Origin: an uncultured Alphaproteobacteria bacterium
GTDB taxonomy: Bacteria > Pseudomonadota > Alphaproteobacteria > UBA9655
Direction: 5' to 3'
DNA: 7,973 nt
Assembly: GCA_937967795.1 (NCBI GenBank)
Contig: CALBSK010000101.1
Span: forward strand, 1 to 7,973
The notes beneath the pieces are model-generated. The model did no database searches. It saw nothing but the letters and a program-made list of their open reading frames with translations, and had not been told where the DNA came from. Numbering within the stretch: the first letter of the stretch is position 1; each line of letters opens with the position of its first letter. Below, piece after piece: positions 6,310 to 7,973 of this stretch. Made by a program: the position numbers and the translations under genes.

Positions 6310-7973
6310 ATGTTTATAAGTGATATTGCCATTAAACGGCCTGTATTTTCTGTAGCGCTCAGCTTAATGATTATCATTGTGGGGCTGTTGTCTTACATGA
6401 ATCTTAGTTTACAACAATACCCTGATGTGGAAGAACCCATTTTAATTATTGAGACAAACTACCCGGGCGCTGCCTCGAGTATTATGGAATCCAAGGTTAC
6501 AACCGTTCTTGAGGATGCTCTTTCAGGTCTGACGGGCCTTGATTATATGGAATCTTCGAGCAAAACGGGACATAGTCAGATAACCCTCTTTTTCAGGGCA
6601 GGAACTTCTCTTAGTGATGCGGCCTCAGATGTTCGAGAACGCATCGCTCAGGTGAGAGACAATTTACCCGAGAAATCGAAAGATCCAAAAGTCATTAAAA
6701 GTCAAGCGAATAAAGAACCGTTTTTGTTTCTCGTCCTCACAAGTCAGCAGCATAATGAGCTTGACCTTTTTGACTATGCAGATCGCAATCTTAAAGGTCC
6801 TTTTGAATCTATTCCTGGCGTGGGAGCTGTCGAAATTTATGGAAATGCCACCACCATGCAAGTGCGTCTCGATCGAGAGAAATTGAAAGCTTATAATTTA
6901 GCCGTGACGGACGTCCTTGAAACTCTAGAAGAAAACACCCAAGAGCGGCCTTCTGGCAACATCATCAAGGGAAAACGCCACGTCAACATTGTGACAGAAG
7001 CAGGATTAAATACGCCTCAAGAAATGGGAGAACTTGTCATCTTATCCAGCAACGGGCACGTTATTCATCTCAAAGATGTTGCATCGATTACTTTTTCCAA
7101 AGATACAGGTGAAAATGAGTGGCTGCCTCGTTTTAATAAAAAACCTGCTGTCTTTATCGGAATCAAAAAAAAGGCGGGGGGAAACATTCTCTCCATTTCC
7201 GCTGCCGTCCTTGCGTATGTTAAAGGAGTAAAAGAAACCCTCCCCCAAGGGATGCATTTGGATGTGGGATACAACTTCTCCATGTTTATTGAGGCTTCGA
7301 TTAAAGCCGTCAATATGACCATTTTTGAAGCTATTATTTTGGTCCTTTTGATTATTCTTTTCTTTTTACATTCTCCCAGGGCGGCCATTATTCCTCTGCT
7401 CACCATACCCGTGTCTCTTATTGGGTCGTTTGCGTTTTTATATGCTTTTCATTGTTCGATTAATACCATCACCCTTTTAGCCATGGTCCTTTCTATTGGG
7501 CTTGTCGTGGATGATGCGATCGTTGTTCTTGAAAACATCCACCGACATATCGAAGAAGGCCTGCAACCTTTAGAAGCAGCCCTTAAAGGTAGCCGCGAGG
7601 TGGGCTTTGCTGTTATTGCCATGACCTTAACACTTGCAAGCGTTTATGCGCCTATTGCGTTTGTTCAAGGACTCACGGGAAAACTATTTGCAGAATTTGC
7701 TGTTTCTTTAGCGGGAGCGGTACTTATTTCTGGCGTTGTAGCGTTAACCCTTTCTCCTATGATGTGTTCCAAATTTTTACGGCCTAGAAACCTCGAAAAA
7801 TACAACCGTTTTTCACAAGGGATAGAAGGATTTTTGGAAGGCCTTGACCGGGGGTACCAAGCTGCCCTTAAAAAAGCTCTTTCCTTTCCTAAATTTTTAT
7901 TCGGAGCTTTAATCCTTGTATTTATAGGAGGGCTTATCCTTTTTTATAAACTCCCTTCTGAACTGGCCCCTCA
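6310..7973 (+). CDS. RND multidrug-type efflux permease (HAE1-like), N-terminal half
   Basis: This is an inner-membrane, proton-driven pump of the AcrB/MexB type. The frame is open from the ATG at 6310 to the window edge: 554 codons of the usual 1000-1050. The start MFISDIAIKRPVFSVALSLMI is the classical RND opening, with TM1 at about 12-30. The large periplasmic porter loop (about 31-337) includes QQYPDVEEP and ETNYPGAASSIMESKVT. TM2 to TM6 cover about 338-482. TM4 contains GLVVDDAIVVLEN (397-409) with the paired aspartates D401 and D402 of the proton relay. TM7 begins at about 530. The LSPMMCSKFL segment after TM6 is also family-typical. A GA-rich ribosome-binding site (AAGAAGAG) lies 8 nt before the ATG. 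The gene forms an operon with the adaptor upstream. Multidrug export is likely from the family, but the substrate is unknown. Confidence 0.95.
   Translation, partial: MFISDIAIKRPVFSVALSLMIIIVGLLSYMNLSLQQYPDVEEPILIIETNYPGAASSIMESKVTTVLEDALSGLTGLDYMESSSKTGHSQITLFFRAGTSLSDAASDVRERIAQVRDNLPEKSKDPKVIKSQANKEPFLFLVLTSQQHNELDLFDYADRNLKGPFESIPGVGAVEIYGNATTMQVRLDREKLKAYNLAVTDVLETLEENTQERPSGNIIKGKRHVNIVTEAGLNTPQEMGELVILSSNGHVIHLKDVASITFSKDTGENEWLPRFNKKPAVFIGIKKKAGGNILSISAAVLAYVKGVKETLPQGMHLDVGYNFSMFIEASIKAVNMTIFEAIILVLLIILFFLHSPRAAIIPLLTIPVSLIGSFAFLYAFHCSINTITLLAMVLSIGLVVDDAIVVLENIHRHIEEGLQPLEAALKGSREVGFAVIAMTLTLASVYAPIAFVQGLTGKLFAEFAVSLAGAVLISGVVALTLSPMMCSKFLRPRNLEKYNRFSQGIEGFLEGLDRGYQAALKKALSFPKFLFGALILVFIGGLILFYKLPSELAP

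Noticed and set aside
7065..7406. 113-codon minus-strand open frame
   Set aside because: It is antisense to the RND permease, whose frame is continuous and highly conserved here.

Overview
The window suggests an alphaproteobacterium with moderately AT-rich DNA. The evidence is the proteobacterial type of DnaK, with a C-terminal stretch (VVDAEFEEVD) common in alphaproteobacterial DnaK. An 82-bp palindromic repeat resembling elements scattered through genomes of host-associated Alphaproteobacteria also fits. A Holosporales/Rickettsiales-like intracellular lineage is my best guess, but that is inference from sequence style and no marker gene proves it.

Layout. (1) Bases 1-78 are non-coding on the visible evidence and may hold the start of a structured RNA (a tentative 6S RNA-like sequence, minus strand). 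(2) Bases 79-5010, all on the minus strand, are a complete heat-shock chaperone cluster, read in transcription order as hrcA, grpE, dnaK, dnaJ. hrcA and grpE are 3 nt apart, grpE and dnaK 48-49 nt apart. dnaK and dnaJ are 176 nt apart, and that gap contains the palindromic repeat. (3) Bases 5011-5265 are a divergent regulatory region. It holds a good sigma70-type promoter candidate for hrcA whose -10 box sits inside an inverted repeat, a second AT-rich imperfect palindrome, and a candidate promoter for the rightward genes. (4) Bases 5266-7973, plus strand, are the first two genes of an RND efflux system: a periplasmic adaptor and the N-terminal half of the inner-membrane pump, which runs off the right edge.

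How the genes work together. HrcA would be the repressor of heat-shock genes. GrpE, DnaK and DnaJ form the Hsp70 folding cycle: DnaJ delivers substrate and triggers ATP hydrolysis by DnaK, and GrpE exchanges the nucleotide. The efflux pair is functionally separate: the adaptor would join the proton-driven pump to an outer-membrane channel that is not encoded in this window. No CIRCE operator is visible anywhere in the window.

I did not find evidence for a novel multi-gene system. The points most worth a second look are the inverted repeat over the hrcA promoter, the palindromic repeat inside the chaperone operon, and the possible small RNA at the left edge.
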